Made by a program: the position numbers and the translations under genes. Below the pieces are notes generated by a model, which was not told the DNA's origin, did no database searches, and saw nothing but the letters and a program-made list of their open reading frames with translations. Positions 9,050 through 18,656 of a stretch of DNA of 64,000 bases are shown here, one piece after another. Source of the stretch: Synechococcus sp. UW105 (lineage in GTDB: Bacteria; Cyanobacteriota; Cyanobacteriia; PCC-6307; Cyanobiaceae); contig NZ_UCNN01000017.1 in assembly GCF_900473935.1 (NCBI RefSeq), forward strand, positions 54,723 to 118,722, written 5' to 3'. Numbering within the stretch: the stretch's first letter is position 1; every line of letters starts with the position of its first letter.

Positions 9050-11812
9050 TCAAGCTGCCCGTTCAGTCGCAGGATTGAGTCCCTCACCAGTCTTGAGCAG
9101 ATCCTCGGCTTCAGCCACCGGGAAGCGGTTGATCGCCCTCAGCGCCTGACGGGCATGACTGCGCAGCTGCTCGCTGATCGCTTCGCAGTAGGGCACCTGG
9201 GCCAAAAGATCCACCGTTCGCCGCATGATTCGCACCACATCGCCCTCATCCAAGGAGGTGTTAGCGATGAGGTCATTCCAGGCGCAGCCATTGGCCCACG
9301 CCTCGACCAGCCCCATCAGCTCGGGCTCCCACCACACAGGCACCACCACGTTGGAGCGTTCCTGGGCCCGCAACAGTTCGCGGCGAAGTCCCATCAGATC
9401 ATGCAAAGCCTCCTCAGCTCGCGGCGGGGGCGGGAAACCACTCCATAGATCCGGCCGGTTCACTTCAGTGCTGATCGCCTCGAACACTGCTGCCAACTCT
9501 TGTGGCGGCAGATCATCCAGATGGCCGCTCATCAAGGCCAGACCAAGCCAGAGCTCGTTATCACCCCGAAGGGCTGCAACGGTACGGCCAATCTCCGTGG
9601 GCTGAAGATCGTCAAGACAACCAAAGTGCTGAAGGATCTCGATCAGGGCCAGGAAGGTGTCCCAATGGCGATTGGCCCGATGATGCAAGAGCTGCTGGCG
9701 TTCGCCGATCTCGATCTCTAGCTCTTCCATACGCCGCCGATGCTTCTTGAGCTGACGCCGATCACCCCAGCGGTGAGCGGGATGGGCCTCCAGATCCTCC
9801 TCCAACTCCTTCACCAGCCTGGCCTGGGAAAGCACCTCACCAGCCAGGTCGTATTGGGGCGTTGTCATGTCATGGCGTTGGGCCATATGCGCCACTGCCA
9901 GAGCAAGACCACCGCTCTGCTGGTCACCATGACGCAACTCGCCAGCTCGATGGAGGTCGAGAGCGGTGACACTGTCCACCTGGAGGCAGCTGAGCTCTGC
10001 ATGCAGACTCACGACCGCCTGACAGGGCAGCAACAGCCAGACATTGTCGTGCGTCAGGCAGAGCAGCAATGGAAACTGACCCGGGCCATCGAGCTTGTCA
10101 ACAATCACCGCTGGGGTGACACCACCGCGCAGTTGTGGGGCCTTCAGACTCACCAGCGTTCCGGTACTGGCGAACTGAAGCGCCAGGGTGAGTTCATTGG
10201 CCAAGGTTTCCTCAGCCTGCTGCTGCAGGATGCGCAGCAGTCTCCTCTCCTCGCGCAGGCGTCCACGCCGTTTCTCATAATCCTCGAAGTCTTCCCAAGG
10301 CACATCTCCTGACGTGCCCTGGAGTTGGCCGAGCTGAAGACGCAACTGATTGAGGATCTCCTCCTCCTCCACCAAGTCGAGGCTTGCCAGATAGCGCCCG
10401 AAGCTGCGCTCGACCAACTCCCGCGCCTTCGAGAGGTCATGGCGAGCAAGCAGATTGAGCACCATGCCATAGCTGGGAGTGAACTGACTCACCAGCGGAT
10501 CCGCAGGGCTGGTGGCCAACTGCCCCGCCTCGCGGACCCCCTCAAAGCGGCTCTGCACAGTGACCACATACCCCTTGGAGTCGAGACCACGGCGCCCCGC
10601 ACGACCGGCCATCTGTAGAAATTCACTGGCCATCAAGGGGCGATGGCCCCGTTCTGTGCGCTTCGACAATGAAGCGATCACAGTGCTCCTGGCAGGCATA
10701 TTGATGCCGGCAGCCAGGGTTTCGGTAGCAAAAACCACCTTCACCAATCCCTGCTGAAACAGCTCTTCAATCAACTCTTTCCAAGCCGGAAGCACACCGG
10801 CATGGTGTGCAGCAATCCCTCTCAGTAGGGCATCGGCATGGAGCCCGTCACGGACGGCTTCCGGGTTGGCAAGGGTATAGGCCCGCAAACGCGCAGCGAT
10901 CCGGGCTTGTTCTTCTGTCGAGACGAGGCACTGCACGCCGAGATCACGAACAGCCTTATCGCATCCGCGCCGGCTGAAGATGAAATAGATCGCCGGAAGC
11001 ATGTCCCGCTCTGCCATCTGGGCCACCACGAAACTGATCGGTGGCGGTTCTGGCTGCGGTGGTTTTGGGGAGCGACCCTTGCGCTTGTGACCTTTGGGAG
11101 CACGCCACACCTTGCAGTTGGGATGCAAACCATTACCGGCTTCATTCAGCAAAGGATGCAATCCCTTGGCACTGCAGAAGCTGAACTGCAGCGGCACCGG
11201 ACGGAAATCGCTCAAGACGAGCCTTGTCGGCCCGTGAACACGCTCAATCCAATCGGTGAGTTGACCTGCGTTGGCGACCGTGGCTGACAGCGCCACCAAC
11301 TGGACCGATGGCGGGCAATGAATGATCGATTCCTCCCAAACGGTGCCGCGCTGAGAGTCATTCATGTAATGGCACTCGTCGAGGACCACAGCCTCAACAT
11401 CAGCAAGGGGATCGTTGCCCTTGTCCACTTCCGCATAGAGCATGTTGCGGAAGATCTCGGTTGTCATCACCACGACCCTGGCGTCGCGATTGACGCTCAA
11501 ATCACCGGTCATCAGGCCAACATTGTCTTGACCGAACTGCTCGCGGAAATCCCGTAATTTCTGATTGGACAGTGCTTTTAAAGGGGTGGTGTAAAACACC
11601 TTCTGACCGTGCGCGATGGCGCGGTGAATGGCATATTCACCCACCAAGGTCTTTCCTGAGCCTGTGGGAGCACTCACCACGACCGACTGTCCCTGATTGA
11701 GGGCATCGATCGCTTCAAGCTGGAAGTCATCCAGTGCGAAGGAAAACAGCTGCTCGAGGTCAATCACCCCATTGATTGCAGACTGCGCAGAGGGTGAATC
11801 ATGATCAGCCAT
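9050..11812 (-). CDS. Ski2/Mtr4-like DEAD/DEAH-box RNA helicase with DSHCT domain
   Basis: A 920-residue superfamily 2 helicase. It has Walker A APTGSGKT near residue 50, the DECH box in VVLDECHYMND, motif III SATVANA, a helicase C domain with HHAGVLPAWKE and motif VI QMAGRAGRRGLDS, and an alpha-helical C-terminal region like the DSHCT domain of Ski2 and Mtr4. Plant chloroplast ISE2 is the related family member; a role in RNA processing or decay is likely but inferred. I start at ATG 11812 rather than the TTG two codons before. It is divergent from bioF, with about 60 bases between the starts. Confidence 0.9.
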   Translation of the reverse strand: MADHDSPSAQSAINGVIDLEQLFSFALDDFQLEAIDALNQGQSVVVSAPTGSGKTLVGEYAIHRAIAHGQKVFYTTPLKALSNQKLRDFREQFGQDNVGLMTGDLSVNRDARVVVMTTEIFRNMLYAEVDKGNDPLADVEAVVLDECHYMNDSQRGTVWEESIIHCPPSVQLVALSATVANAGQLTDWIERVHGPTRLVLSDFRPVPLQFSFCSAKGLHPLLNEAGNGLHPNCKVWRAPKGHKRKGRSPKPPQPEPPPISFVVAQMAERDMLPAIYFIFSRRGCDKAVRDLGVQCLVSTEEQARIAARLRAYTLANPEAVRDGLHADALLRGIAAHHAGVLPAWKELIEELFQQGLVKVVFATETLAAGINMPARSTVIASLSKRTERGHRPLMASEFLQMAGRAGRRGLDSKGYVVTVQSRFEGVREAGQLATSPADPLVSQFTPSYGMVLNLLARHDLSKARELVERSFGRYLASLDLVEEEEILNQLRLQLGQLQGTSGDVPWEDFEDYEKRRGRLREERRLLRILQQQAEETLANELTLALQFASTGTLVSLKAPQLRGGVTPAVIVDKLDGPGQFPLLLCLTHDNVWLLLPCQAVVSLHAELSCLQVDSVTALDLHRAGELRHGDQQSGGLALAVAHMAQRHDMTTPQYDLAGEVLSQARLVKELEEDLEAHPAHRWGDRRQLKKHRRRMEELEIEIGERQQLLHHRANRHWDTFLALIEILQHFGCLDDLQPTEIGRTVAALRGDNELWLGLALMSGHLDDLPPQELAAVFEAISTEVNRPDLWSGFPPPPRAEEALHDLMGLRRELLRAQERSNVVVPVWWEPELMGLVEAWANGCAWNDLIANTSLDEGDVVRIMRRTVDLLAQVPYCEAISEQLRSHARQALRAINRFPVAEAEDLLKTGEGLNPATERAA

Positions 11813-11871
11813 GGCCAAGATCCTAGGGAGGCCATGGCCTCACACCGACAGGCGTGATCCAAAGTGAATCG

Positions 11872-13038
11872 ATGGCCAGCATCCCGCCCGCTCGCCGCCG
11901 CAGCCTGCGCACCTGGGTGCCCAAGCCCGGATCGGATCGCCTGCGACCCTCCGGCACCCACCCATCCCATCAGGGCCTGGTTGATCTGGCGAGCAATGAT
12001 TATCTCAATCTGGCCCGACATCCCCTGCTGCAACAGGCCGCCTGGCGGGCCATCAAGGATCAAGGGGTCGGCGCCGGTGGTTCGCGTCTGGTGAGCGGTA
12101 GCCGTCCGGTCCATGAGGAGCTGGAAGCCGCTCTGGGGTCCTGGTTGGGCTGGAAACGGGCCTTTCTCTTTCCCAGTGGCTTTCAAGCAAACCTGGCGGC
12201 GGTGACAGCCCTCACGGATCGACACACCACGGTGCTGGCCGACCGGCTCATCCATCACTCCCTACTGGTGGGTGTTCAAGCGAGCGGTGCCCGGCTCAAG
12301 CGGTTCGCCCATAACAACCTTGGAGATCTCAGTCTTCAGCTCGAGAACATTCGCAGGGCAAGGCCGTCCCAGCCGCTGCTGGTGATCACCGAAAGTCTGT
12401 TCAGCATGGAGGGAACCAGCCCGGATCTGGCGAGCATGGTGGCGCTCTGCTGTGCCCATGACGCAAAGCTGCTCGTCGATGAAGCACACGCCCTCGGAAT
12501 CCTTGGGCCCAATGGAGAAGGACTGGCGGCAACCATTGCAACGCCCAGTGATCACATCCATCACGGCGTCACGATGGTGAGCGGCACCTTCGGCAAGGCA
12601 TTCGGCAGTGGCGGCGCCTTTCTCGCTTGTGATGACGAAGTGGGAGATCAACTGCTGCAAAGCAGCGGCGCATTCCGCTACACCACAGCCCTAGCCCCCC
12701 CCCTGGCAGCTGCAGCCCTGGCGGCCCTCCAACTCATCCAGGCTCACCCCCACTGGGGCAGGGAGTTGGTGGAGCGTGCTGAGCACTGGCGCGATCGCAT
12801 CGCGACTGCGGGCTGGCCAAGGCCAAGGGGGCGTGGCCCGATCCTGCCGTTGCTTGTGGGCGATGACCAAACCGCCCTGAATCTGCAGCAACAACTGGAG
12901 CAGGCAGGCCTACTCAGCATTGCCATCCGTCCCCCCACGGTGCCGGAGGGCAGTGCAAGGCTGCGCCTAGTGCTGCATCGGCAGCAGAGTGATGACACCT
13001 TGGAACTCTTGCTGCACTGCCTGGCGAAGGCTCAATGA
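11872..13038 (+). CDS. bioF: 8-amino-7-oxononanoate synthase (biotin synthesis)
   Basis: BioF is a PLP enzyme of the alpha-oxoamine synthase family that joins pimeloyl-ACP and alanine to make KAPA. The lysine that binds PLP lies in SGTFGKAFGSGGAF, and LVDEAHALGILG holds the Asp and His contacts. The neighbours (a BioK-like esterase and BioD) support the biotin assignment over 2-amino-3-ketobutyrate ligase. ATG 11872 (MASIPPARRRSLR) is preferred to the GTG at 11854. Confidence 0.9.
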   Translation: MASIPPARRRSLRTWVPKPGSDRLRPSGTHPSHQGLVDLASNDYLNLARHPLLQQAAWRAIKDQGVGAGGSRLVSGSRPVHEELEAALGSWLGWKRAFLFPSGFQANLAAVTALTDRHTTVLADRLIHHSLLVGVQASGARLKRFAHNNLGDLSLQLENIRRARPSQPLLVITESLFSMEGTSPDLASMVALCCAHDAKLLVDEAHALGILGPNGEGLAATIATPSDHIHHGVTMVSGTFGKAFGSGGAFLACDDEVGDQLLQSSGAFRYTTALAPPLAAAALAALQLIQAHPHWGRELVERAEHWRDRIATAGWPRPRGRGPILPLLVGDDQTALNLQQQLEQAGLLSIAIRPPTVPEGSARLRLVLHRQQSDDTLELLLHCLAKAQ

Positions 13039-13068
13039 CCGCTACCCCATGACCGCAATCACACTGCG

Positions 13069-13794
13069 ATGAAACAAGTCATCGCCATGCATGGTTGGAG
13101 CGGCGACAGCCGTGTATGGCGCCCTTGGCAGCGCCGCTTCCAACACCATGGGTGGACGTGGCAAAACGGAGAGAGGGGGTACGGGTCACGTCCACCCTTC
13201 ATGCCCACCTGGAGCAGCGATCGCAGTCCGGTCCAACAACAGCGCCGCGTGATCATCGGCCACTCTCTTGGTCCCCATCTGCTGCCCGAACCGGTGCTCA
13301 GAGCGTCAACCGACGTGGTGCTGCTGGCCTGCTTCAGCCGTTTTGTGCCTGTAGGGCGAGCCGGACGAGCCCTGCATACCGGGCTGATCGGCATGGGCCA
13401 CTGCATCGGCACAGACCAAGAAAGGACCATGCTTCACACCTTTCTCAACCGGGCTGCAGCCCCTGAATCTGCAAGCGGGCTACCAGCAAACCCTGTACAC
13501 GACGGGCTTTCGACTGCAGGCAGACAACGACTGCGTGCGGATCTCACACAGCTCCGTGACACCGCATCGCTTCCCTCTGGTCTTCCCACCGGTGCCAGGG
13601 TGCTGGTGGTGAATGCGGGCGCAGACGCGATTGTGGTGGCCGAAGCACGCCGGCAATTGCTGGAAGATCTCCAGCACCATCTCCAACACAAACCCAGCAT
13701 CTGGACTCTGGAGGGCAGTGGCCATGCCTTGCTCGTACCCGATCTGCTGTTGCGCGTGCAGGAATGGCTTGAACACTCCGGAACAGCACCATGA
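13069..13794 (+). CDS. Alpha/beta hydrolase in biotin cluster, probable BioK-type pimeloyl-ACP methyl ester esterase
   Basis: A 241-residue alpha/beta hydrolase with the nucleophile motif IGHSLGPH near residue 67, a candidate acid in NAGADAIV and the catalytic His in GSGHALL near residue 222. The start MKQVIAMHGWSGDSRVW holds the oxyanion-hole HG. It lies between bioF and bioD, overlapping bioD by 4 bases. Cyanobacteria of this group use BioK, an unrelated replacement for BioH that removes the methyl ester from pimeloyl-ACP; position and fold fit that role, but I infer it from context. Confidence 0.72.
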   Translation: MKQVIAMHGWSGDSRVWRPWQRRFQHHGWTWQNGERGYGSRPPFMPTWSSDRSPVQQQRRVIIGHSLGPHLLPEPVLRASTDVVLLACFSRFVPVGRAGRALHTGLIGMGHCIGTDQERTMLHTFLNRAAAPESASGLPANPVHDGLSTAGRQRLRADLTQLRDTASLPSGLPTGARVLVVNAGADAIVVAEARRQLLEDLQHHLQHKPSIWTLEGSGHALLVPDLLLRVQEWLEHSGTAP

Positions 13795-14465
13795 CCTCCA
13801 CCATCTCTGAACAATCCCCCCTCCAGCTGGTGGTCTGTGGGACAGACACCGATGTCGGCAAGACGGTGGTTAGTGCCTTGTTGGTGCAGGGGCTGGGGGC
13901 GAGCTACTGGAAACCGGTGCAAAGTGGTCTGAGCGAAGGCAGTGACCGTCAGCAGGTGATCAAGCTGCTGAACCTGCCCGAGCAGCGCTGGATCCCGGAG
14001 GCCTACGTGTTCCAAGCGCCCGTCTCGCCTCACTGGGCGGCGGAACGCGAAAGCAAACGGATCAATCCCGCCCATCTCCGTCTCCCATCTGTGACCTCAC
14101 CACTTGTCGTGGAATGTGCGGGAGGGCTGCTGGTGCCACTCACGCGCGACTGGTTGCAAATCGATCAGCTAGAACGCTGGCGACTGCCCATCGTGCTGGT
14201 GGCCCACAGCGGCCTGGGCACCCTCAATCACACCCTGCTCAGCCTCGAGGCCTTAAAGCGCCGGGACCTTCCCGTGCTGGGACTGATCCTGAATGGCCCC
14301 TGTCATGCCGACAACCCACGCACCCTGGAGCAGCTGGGGAAGGTGCCGGTCCTCGCACAGCTGCCACCCCTGAATCCACTGAATGCAGAGACCCTGCAAC
14401 GTGAGTGGCAACAGCAGAATCTCGGCCCTAAGTTCAAAGCAGTACTCACCCAAGCAAGCAACTGA
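13791..14465 (+). CDS. bioD: Dethiobiotin synthetase
   Basis: BioD closes the ureido ring of biotin with ATP and CO2. The 224-residue protein has the P-loop CGTDTDVGKTVVSALL at the N-terminus, YWKPVQSGL with the catalytic lysine, and VECAGGLLVPL for the magnesium-binding region. It overlaps the preceding hydrolase by ATGA. No bioC or bioA follows here, unlike the longer biotin clusters of some marine Synechococcus. Confidence 0.93.
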   Translation: MTSTISEQSPLQLVVCGTDTDVGKTVVSALLVQGLGASYWKPVQSGLSEGSDRQQVIKLLNLPEQRWIPEAYVFQAPVSPHWAAERESKRINPAHLRLPSVTSPLVVECAGGLLVPLTRDWLQIDQLERWRLPIVLVAHSGLGTLNHTLLSLEALKRRDLPVLGLILNGPCHADNPRTLEQLGKVPVLAQLPPLNPLNAETLQREWQQQNLGPKFKAVLTQASN

Positions 14466-14467
14466 GC

Positions 14468-14623
14468 ATGAGCCGCCGACAGACATGGGCAACCCTTGCA
14501 GTCATCCTGCTCTGCGGAGGCATCCTTGTTCTGTTCACTGATGTGGAGTTGAATCTGGTGCGCTGGGTCAACTGCGGGCCTCTCTCCACCGGAGCAGAAG
14601 AGCGCAGTGAAGTCTGTCGCTAA
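14468..14623 (+). CDS. Small secreted or membrane-anchored protein, 51 residues
   Basis: The ATG lies two bases after the bioD stop, so it is likely co-transcribed. The peptide has an N-terminal hydrophobic helix (TWATLAVILLCGGILVLF) and a polar tail with two cysteines (NCGPLS and EVCR). No family is recognised. Its close spacing to bioD supports translation, but a biotin role is not implied. Confidence 0.45.
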   Translation: MSRRQTWATLAVILLCGGILVLFTDVELNLVRWVNCGPLSTGAEERSEVCR

Positions 14624-14736
14624 TGCAGCCCAAAGAATTGGGGATCCCAAAGGCCACCTTGTGACCCATTCATGCTCATCAAAGCGAGCTGGTTGGAGGA
14701 TCAACGGCTGCGCTTGAGACTGTTGGTGGCAAGCCA

Positions 14737-15003
14737 TCAGGGACCTGCCCGCATGGCAGCCTCAACATCCAATCGGGACAGTCCGTAGGGGAAGCTGCGT
14801 TGGCAGGGCCTGCCAGTGTGTTCCCAGGTCACCAGAAGGTCTTCCTGGTCCAAACGGATCTGAGCGGACCATGTGGGTTGTTGCCAATGCCAGAGGCAAG
14901 GGTCTGACTCCGTGCGAACGGCACCGAGTTCGTTGAGCCATTCTTCAAGTGAGCGGAGTGAATGGCGATTGAGTGGTGTCTGGCCCGGTGGCAGTGGGGT
15001 CAT
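14737..15003 (-). CDS. DUF3143 family protein
   Basis: An 88-residue protein of the cyanobacterial DUF3143 family, recognised by [32 protein letters not shown] and the end FPYGLSRLDVEAAMRAGP. Function unknown. It begins inside the end of the upstream J-domain gene (59-base overlap), a pairing usual in cyanobacteria that suggests a joint role. Confidence 0.85.
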   Translation of the reverse strand: MTPLPPGQTPLNRHSLRSLEEWLNELGAVRTESDPCLWHWQQPTWSAQIRLDQEDLLVTWEHTGRPCQRSFPYGLSRLDVEAAMRAGP

Positions 15004-15526
15004 CGCTGCGAACCTTGATCAAAGGCTGAGCCAAAGTCTGATCTGCCACCAACCAACTGGGTTGCACCTGGAGTTCCAAGCCTCGGGCCCAGGCGCCACC
15101 GATGCCCAGCAACAGGCAGAAGATCAGAGCCAGCAGCAACAGCAACAGTGCCCACCATTCCCCCCCGGAAAGAGGGCGACGTTCCCCGACACGACCCCAA
15201 CCATCCGAATTAGCGAGAGGTGTCGCTTGAGCTTTCTCGGCTGCTTGCTGCTGTTGAAGGCACTGCTGCTGCAAGGACGCGTCATAGGCAGCCCGCCGGG
15301 TGGGATCCTGCAACTGGTCATAGGCTTCGCGCAACAGCCTGAACTGTCGCGCCGCCTCAGCGGCTGGAAGGCTGGTGGTATCAGGATGGAGCGCCTTGCT
15401 GCGGCTGCGGAAGGCCTGACGCAGTGTGTGGCTATCAGCTCCTGGCCCTACCCCAAGACGTTCGTAATGAGTCGGTGGGGTGCTCACACTCCGATCTGCA
15501 GAGGCCACATCGAAGCGGGAGGCCAA
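14945..15526 (-). CDS. J-domain membrane protein (DnaJ-like)
   Basis: A J domain covers about residues 18-85, with [11 protein letters not shown], the HPD tripeptide in ALHPDT, and [18 protein letters not shown] Gln-rich linker follows ([10 protein letters not shown]) and then one hydrophobic segment ([21 protein letters not shown]) near residues 125-146, so the J domain is probably cytoplasmic and tethered to a membrane to recruit DnaK. The 3' end overlaps DUF3143. It is divergent from rsmG, 34 bases apart. Confidence 0.85.
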   Translation of the reverse strand: MASRFDVASADRSVSTPPTHYERLGVGPGADSHTLRQAFRSRSKALHPDTTSLPAAEAARQFRLLREAYDQLQDPTRRAAYDASLQQQCLQQQQAAEKAQATPLANSDGWGRVGERRPLSGGEWWALLLLLLALIFCLLLGIGGAWARGLELQVQPSWLVADQTLAQPLIKVRSDDPTATGPDTTQSPFTPLT

Positions 15527-15560
15527 GCGTCATCCTAGGAAGACTTGTCCTTCGCGCTCC

Positions 15561-16313
15561 ATGCCGTCCACGTCCCTTTTTAGTGTTCCTGGTCCTGAAC
15601 TTTGGAACGCCTTGGGCTGGGCTCCAAACGAGGTGCAGCTCCTCCAGTTCCAGACCTTGCAGAGCGAACTTCTGAGCTGGAATTCCCGCGTCAACCTGAC
15701 ACGGCTATTGGAGGGAGAAGACTTTTGGGTGTCGCAGATCATTGACAGTCTCTGGCCCCTGCATCAGGAACTGGAAACTGCGACAGCTCCTCGCCGCTGT
15801 ATCGATGTGGGCACCGGTGGAGGCTTCCCTGGGCTAGCAGTCGCCATTGCCCTGCCGGGGGCCCAACTCACTCTGGTGGATTCGGTCGGCCGAAAAACCA
15901 CCGCAGTCCTGGCCATGGCAGAGGCGATTGGCATCAAAGACAGAGTCACCGTTCGTACCGAGCGCGTGGAGCTGACAGGCCGCGATCCTTCCTGCCGCGG
16001 CCACTTTGACCTGGCCATGGCTCGTGCCGTAGCGGCGGCCCCTGTGGTGGCCGAATATCTGGTGCCACTGCTGCGCAACGAGGGCGAGGCACTCCTGTAT
16101 CGCGGCCGCTGGAGCGTTAACGATCAGCAGGAGCTGGAACAAGCCTTGGCCCCCCTCAAAGCTCGGATCAGAGCGCGTGATGCTCTGGAACTGCCAGCGG
16201 GAAAAGGCATGCGCCATCTTTTGCGCCTGCAAGCGACCGGCCCCTGTCCCAAAACCTATCCCCGGGCTGTGGGACTGCCTGCCAAGCTCCCCCTTGGCGC
16301 CAACAGCGGTTGA
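15561..16313 (+). CDS. rsmG: 16S rRNA (guanine527-N7)-methyltransferase
   Basis: RsmG (formerly GidB) makes m7G527 in 16S rRNA using SAM. The block [24 protein letters not shown] and the SAM-binding motif [16 protein letters not shown] are characteristic. I use ATG 15561 ([15 protein letters not shown]); the longer frame from 15480 would run through the J-domain gene start. Length, 250 residues, fits. Confidence 0.93.
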   Translation: MPSTSLFSVPGPELWNALGWAPNEVQLLQFQTLQSELLSWNSRVNLTRLLEGEDFWVSQIIDSLWPLHQELETATAPRRCIDVGTGGGFPGLAVAIALPGAQLTLVDSVGRKTTAVLAMAEAIGIKDRVTVRTERVELTGRDPSCRGHFDLAMARAVAAAPVVAEYLVPLLRNEGEALLYRGRWSVNDQQELEQALAPLKARIRARDALELPAGKGMRHLLRLQATGPCPKTYPRAVGLPAKLPLGANSG

Positions 16314-16332
16314 AGACGGGAAGGGCAATGCA

Positions 16333-17538
16333 TCAGATCTGCGCCAGACGCTGCTGCGCGCATCCGCCGACCCGTTGCCGTAACCCCCGCAACAGGGTTG
16401 GGATCTGATCAGCCCAGGGGCTCTTCGTGAGTGCAGCTCTTAAGCAGGCTTCACTCACATCCCGATCGAGCAGATCGGCATTCGCCCCAGGGAACCAATG
16501 GGATCCCTGACCCAACAGGCCGTAGCGGGCCTTGGCATAGCCCTCTAAGCCCCAGGCCTCTACCAAACCGTGCAACCAGAGCAACACAGGCAGGTTGATC
16601 TCGCCAGGTGTGTCTTCCCAACTCGGCAATCCGGCTTGCCAGGTCTCACACCAGGCATCTCCGAGAGCCATGCGGGCTGCAGATTGGAGCCGCTCAATGA
16701 TCGGCAGGATCAAAGCAGGAGCCTGATCAAGCAAGGCAACCGCCTCTAGATGCAAATCAAGATCGCTTGGTTGGGAAGGGCCAACGCTGATCGTATGCAC
16801 CCTGGGATCACTGAGACAAAAAAGATCGTTGAAGACGATCGGATGCAAGGGTGCGCAAAGCTCCACCAACCTGGGCGAGGGAGTATGCAGATGCCCGCCC
16901 TTATCGGTAGGGCTGATGATGAAAACACCCATGTCATGGCGCCTCGCAGCCGTGAGGGCCAGATCGTTGTCCTGGCGTATGAAGTACCAGTGCAAATTGA
17001 CGTAATCAAAACGATCGGTGGCGATCGCCTTCAGGATCAGGTCCGTTGGACCGTGGGTGGAGAAACCCACATGACCGATGCGGTTCTCGCTTTGCCAGCG
17101 CCGCACCACCTCCAGACAGCCCCCTGACCGAATGGTCCAGTCGAGATGCTCTGACAGGTTGATTCCATGAATCGCCAGCAGATCAAGACGGGCCCCACCA
17201 AGCCGCTCCACACTGAGCTCAAGCTCTCGTTCAAACACAGCCGGGTCTTCACGGGGTGGCACCTTGGTCTGGAGAAGGCGTTGCGGATCACAAGCCTTCG
17301 GCAACGCCCAGCCGATCTGGCGCTCGGAACTGCCGTAATGCCTGGCGGTTTCCACATGGTGAAAACCGCAATCCACGGCTTTCTGCAGCGTGGCTTCAAC
17401 CGTCTTCTGTGACTCAGGCTTGATCTCTTCTGCAGGGAGATCGGTCCAGCTCTGCTGAAAGCGCATGCCCCCGAGCGAAAGCACCGGGATTGATAACTCC
17501 GTGCGCCCAAAACGCCGGGTGGGCAAGCCGGCCGCCAT
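16333..17538 (-). CDS. Aldo/keto reductase family oxidoreductase
   Basis: A 401-residue aldo/keto reductase of the larger type (COG1453-like). It shows the barrel start FGRTELSIPVLSLGGM, the HHVETARHYGSSERQIG block with the catalytic Tyr, LDLLAIHGIN, and an extra C-terminal helical region. The start overlaps the ferredoxin stop by one base (TGATG), so the two are translationally coupled and the ferredoxin is a plausible electron partner. Substrate unknown. Confidence 0.85.
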   Translation of the reverse strand: MAAGLPTRRFGRTELSIPVLSLGGMRFQQSWTDLPAEEIKPESQKTVEATLQKAVDCGFHHVETARHYGSSERQIGWALPKACDPQRLLQTKVPPREDPAVFERELELSVERLGGARLDLLAIHGINLSEHLDWTIRSGGCLEVVRRWQSENRIGHVGFSTHGPTDLILKAIATDRFDYVNLHWYFIRQDNDLALTAARRHDMGVFIISPTDKGGHLHTPSPRLVELCAPLHPIVFNDLFCLSDPRVHTISVGPSQPSDLDLHLEAVALLDQAPALILPIIERLQSAARMALGDAWCETWQAGLPSWEDTPGEINLPVLLWLHGLVEAWGLEGYAKARYGLLGQGSHWFPGANADLLDRDVSEACLRAALTKSPWADQIPTLLRGLRQRVGGCAQQRLAQI

Positions 17539-17924
17539 CAGAACTTTTGCCGGCGGTGCCGTGAGGGAGAGGGCAAACCCAAAGGCAACATCTCCATGCC
17601 CTCAAGACGCTCGCGGAGACCATCAAGCTCCTCAAAGCCGACCCAATGAATGCAATCCACCGGGCAAGTCTCGATCGCCTCTTGGATGCAGGATGTGCTG
17701 TCGCCATCCTGACGAATCGCCCGAGAACGCCCCAGGCTTGGTTCAATCACAAAGGTGTTGGAAGCCACGTGAGAGCAGTAACGACAGCCGATACAAACTG
17801 CCTCATCCACCCAAACAGCTTGTTCTCTCAGAGCACCGCCGAGAACAGGCTCTGATCCAGTCGGACCATCGGACTCAACAGCCGAGGCCCTGTAGGCGAC
17901 AGAAGGGTCAAAAGGAAAGGTCAC
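17538..17924 (-). CDS. 4Fe-4S ferredoxin
   Basis: A small ferredoxin with the cluster motif CIGCRYCSHVASN followed by C...CPVDCI (SCIQEAIETCPVDCIHWV). The C-terminal region is extended and basic. I start at GTG 17924 (VTFPFDPSVAYRAS), 20 bases after Ycf35; the longer frame to 17993 would overlap that gene. It is the middle member of a four-gene minus-strand cluster DUF2997, Ycf35, ferredoxin, reductase. Confidence 0.88.
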   Translation of the reverse strand: MTFPFDPSVAYRASAVESDGPTGSEPVLGGALREQAVWVDEAVCIGCRYCSHVASNTFVIEPSLGRSRAIRQDGDSTSCIQEAIETCPVDCIHWVGFEELDGLRERLEGMEMLPLGLPSPSRHRRQKF

Positions 17925-17944
17925 GCAACAGTCGGAACCAGGAA

Positions 17945-18337
17945 TTAAGCATCCCAGCGCGTCACAACAAGCTCGATTGATCCATCCTGACAATCACGTT
18001 GTTCAGCGACTTCAAACCCTTCTTGAGCGCTTGCTTTCAAAACAGTATTGAACGCATAGCGCTGAGTGAGTTTGGACAGAAAACGCTCGATCGGCACTTG
18101 TTGTCTCCAGAGATCGAGATCGGTGACCAATTCATAGGCGCCGGTTTCTGCATTCCAGCGAAAGCCAAGATCCCCACCATCGCTCATCGCCACTGCCAGT
18201 TCGGCTTCCACTGTCTGACCGCGATAGCCGCGCACCACTCTTGATCCCTCCTCTGGGGAATAGCCAAGATCACGCAGGGCCGCGACCAGAGGCTCACGTT
18301 GACGGAGCTCGGTTTTGACAGTGCTGAAGTGAGACAT
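17945..18337 (-). CDS. ycf35: Ycf35 / DUF1257 protein
   Basis: A 130-residue member of the DUF1257/Ycf35 family found in cyanobacteria and red-lineage plastids, recognised by MSHFSTVKTELRQREPLVAALRDLG, VVRGYRGQ, and the C-terminal EVAEQRDCQDGSIELVVTRW. Function is not established. It overlaps the DUF2997 stop (TGATG), an arrangement conserved for this pair. Confidence 0.9.
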   Translation of the reverse strand: MSHFSTVKTELRQREPLVAALRDLGYSPEEGSRVVRGYRGQTVEAELAVAMSDGGDLGFRWNAETGAYELVTDLDLWRQQVPIERFLSKLTQRYAFNTVLKASAQEGFEVAEQRDCQDGSIELVVTRWDA

Positions 18338-18540
18338 CAGAGATGTTTAACGGACAGGGGCTGGGATTGCTCAGAAGGTGTGGTGTAGGCCTCAGATGTG
18401 GCCTCTCGCCGTTCGACGGAGCCTAAAGCGGTCTCCAGCCGTTCGGTGAGTCCCAGGCAAGCCTCTCCCTGAAGACCTTCAACCCGTTCCTCGACGCGAC
18501 CATCGGGGCGGATCCGAAAGCGGAGTGTGCGCTGGGGCAT
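18337..18540 (-). CDS. DUF2997 family protein
   Basis: A 67-residue protein (MPQRTLRFRIRPDGRVEERVEGLQG) of the DUF2997 family that accompanies Ycf35 in cyanobacteria. It opens the cluster, and its stop overlaps the Ycf35 start by one base. Function unknown. Confidence 0.85.
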   Translation of the reverse strand: MPQRTLRFRIRPDGRVEERVEGLQGEACLGLTERLETALGSVERREATSEAYTTPSEQSQPLSVKHL

Positions 18541-18656
18541 GCACCTCAGTCAATGTTCGGCAGATGCTAAGCAACGTTGCCAAAGGCTGGGGTTTATCTG
18601 TTACAGCTCGGCCACAGAGTGGTTGAAGTCGTGATCAGACGCGATCAGACGATGCT

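Noticed and set aside
14873..15538. 221-residue plus-strand frame opposite the J-domain gene
   Set aside because: The minus-strand J-domain and DUF3143 frames have clear family signatures.
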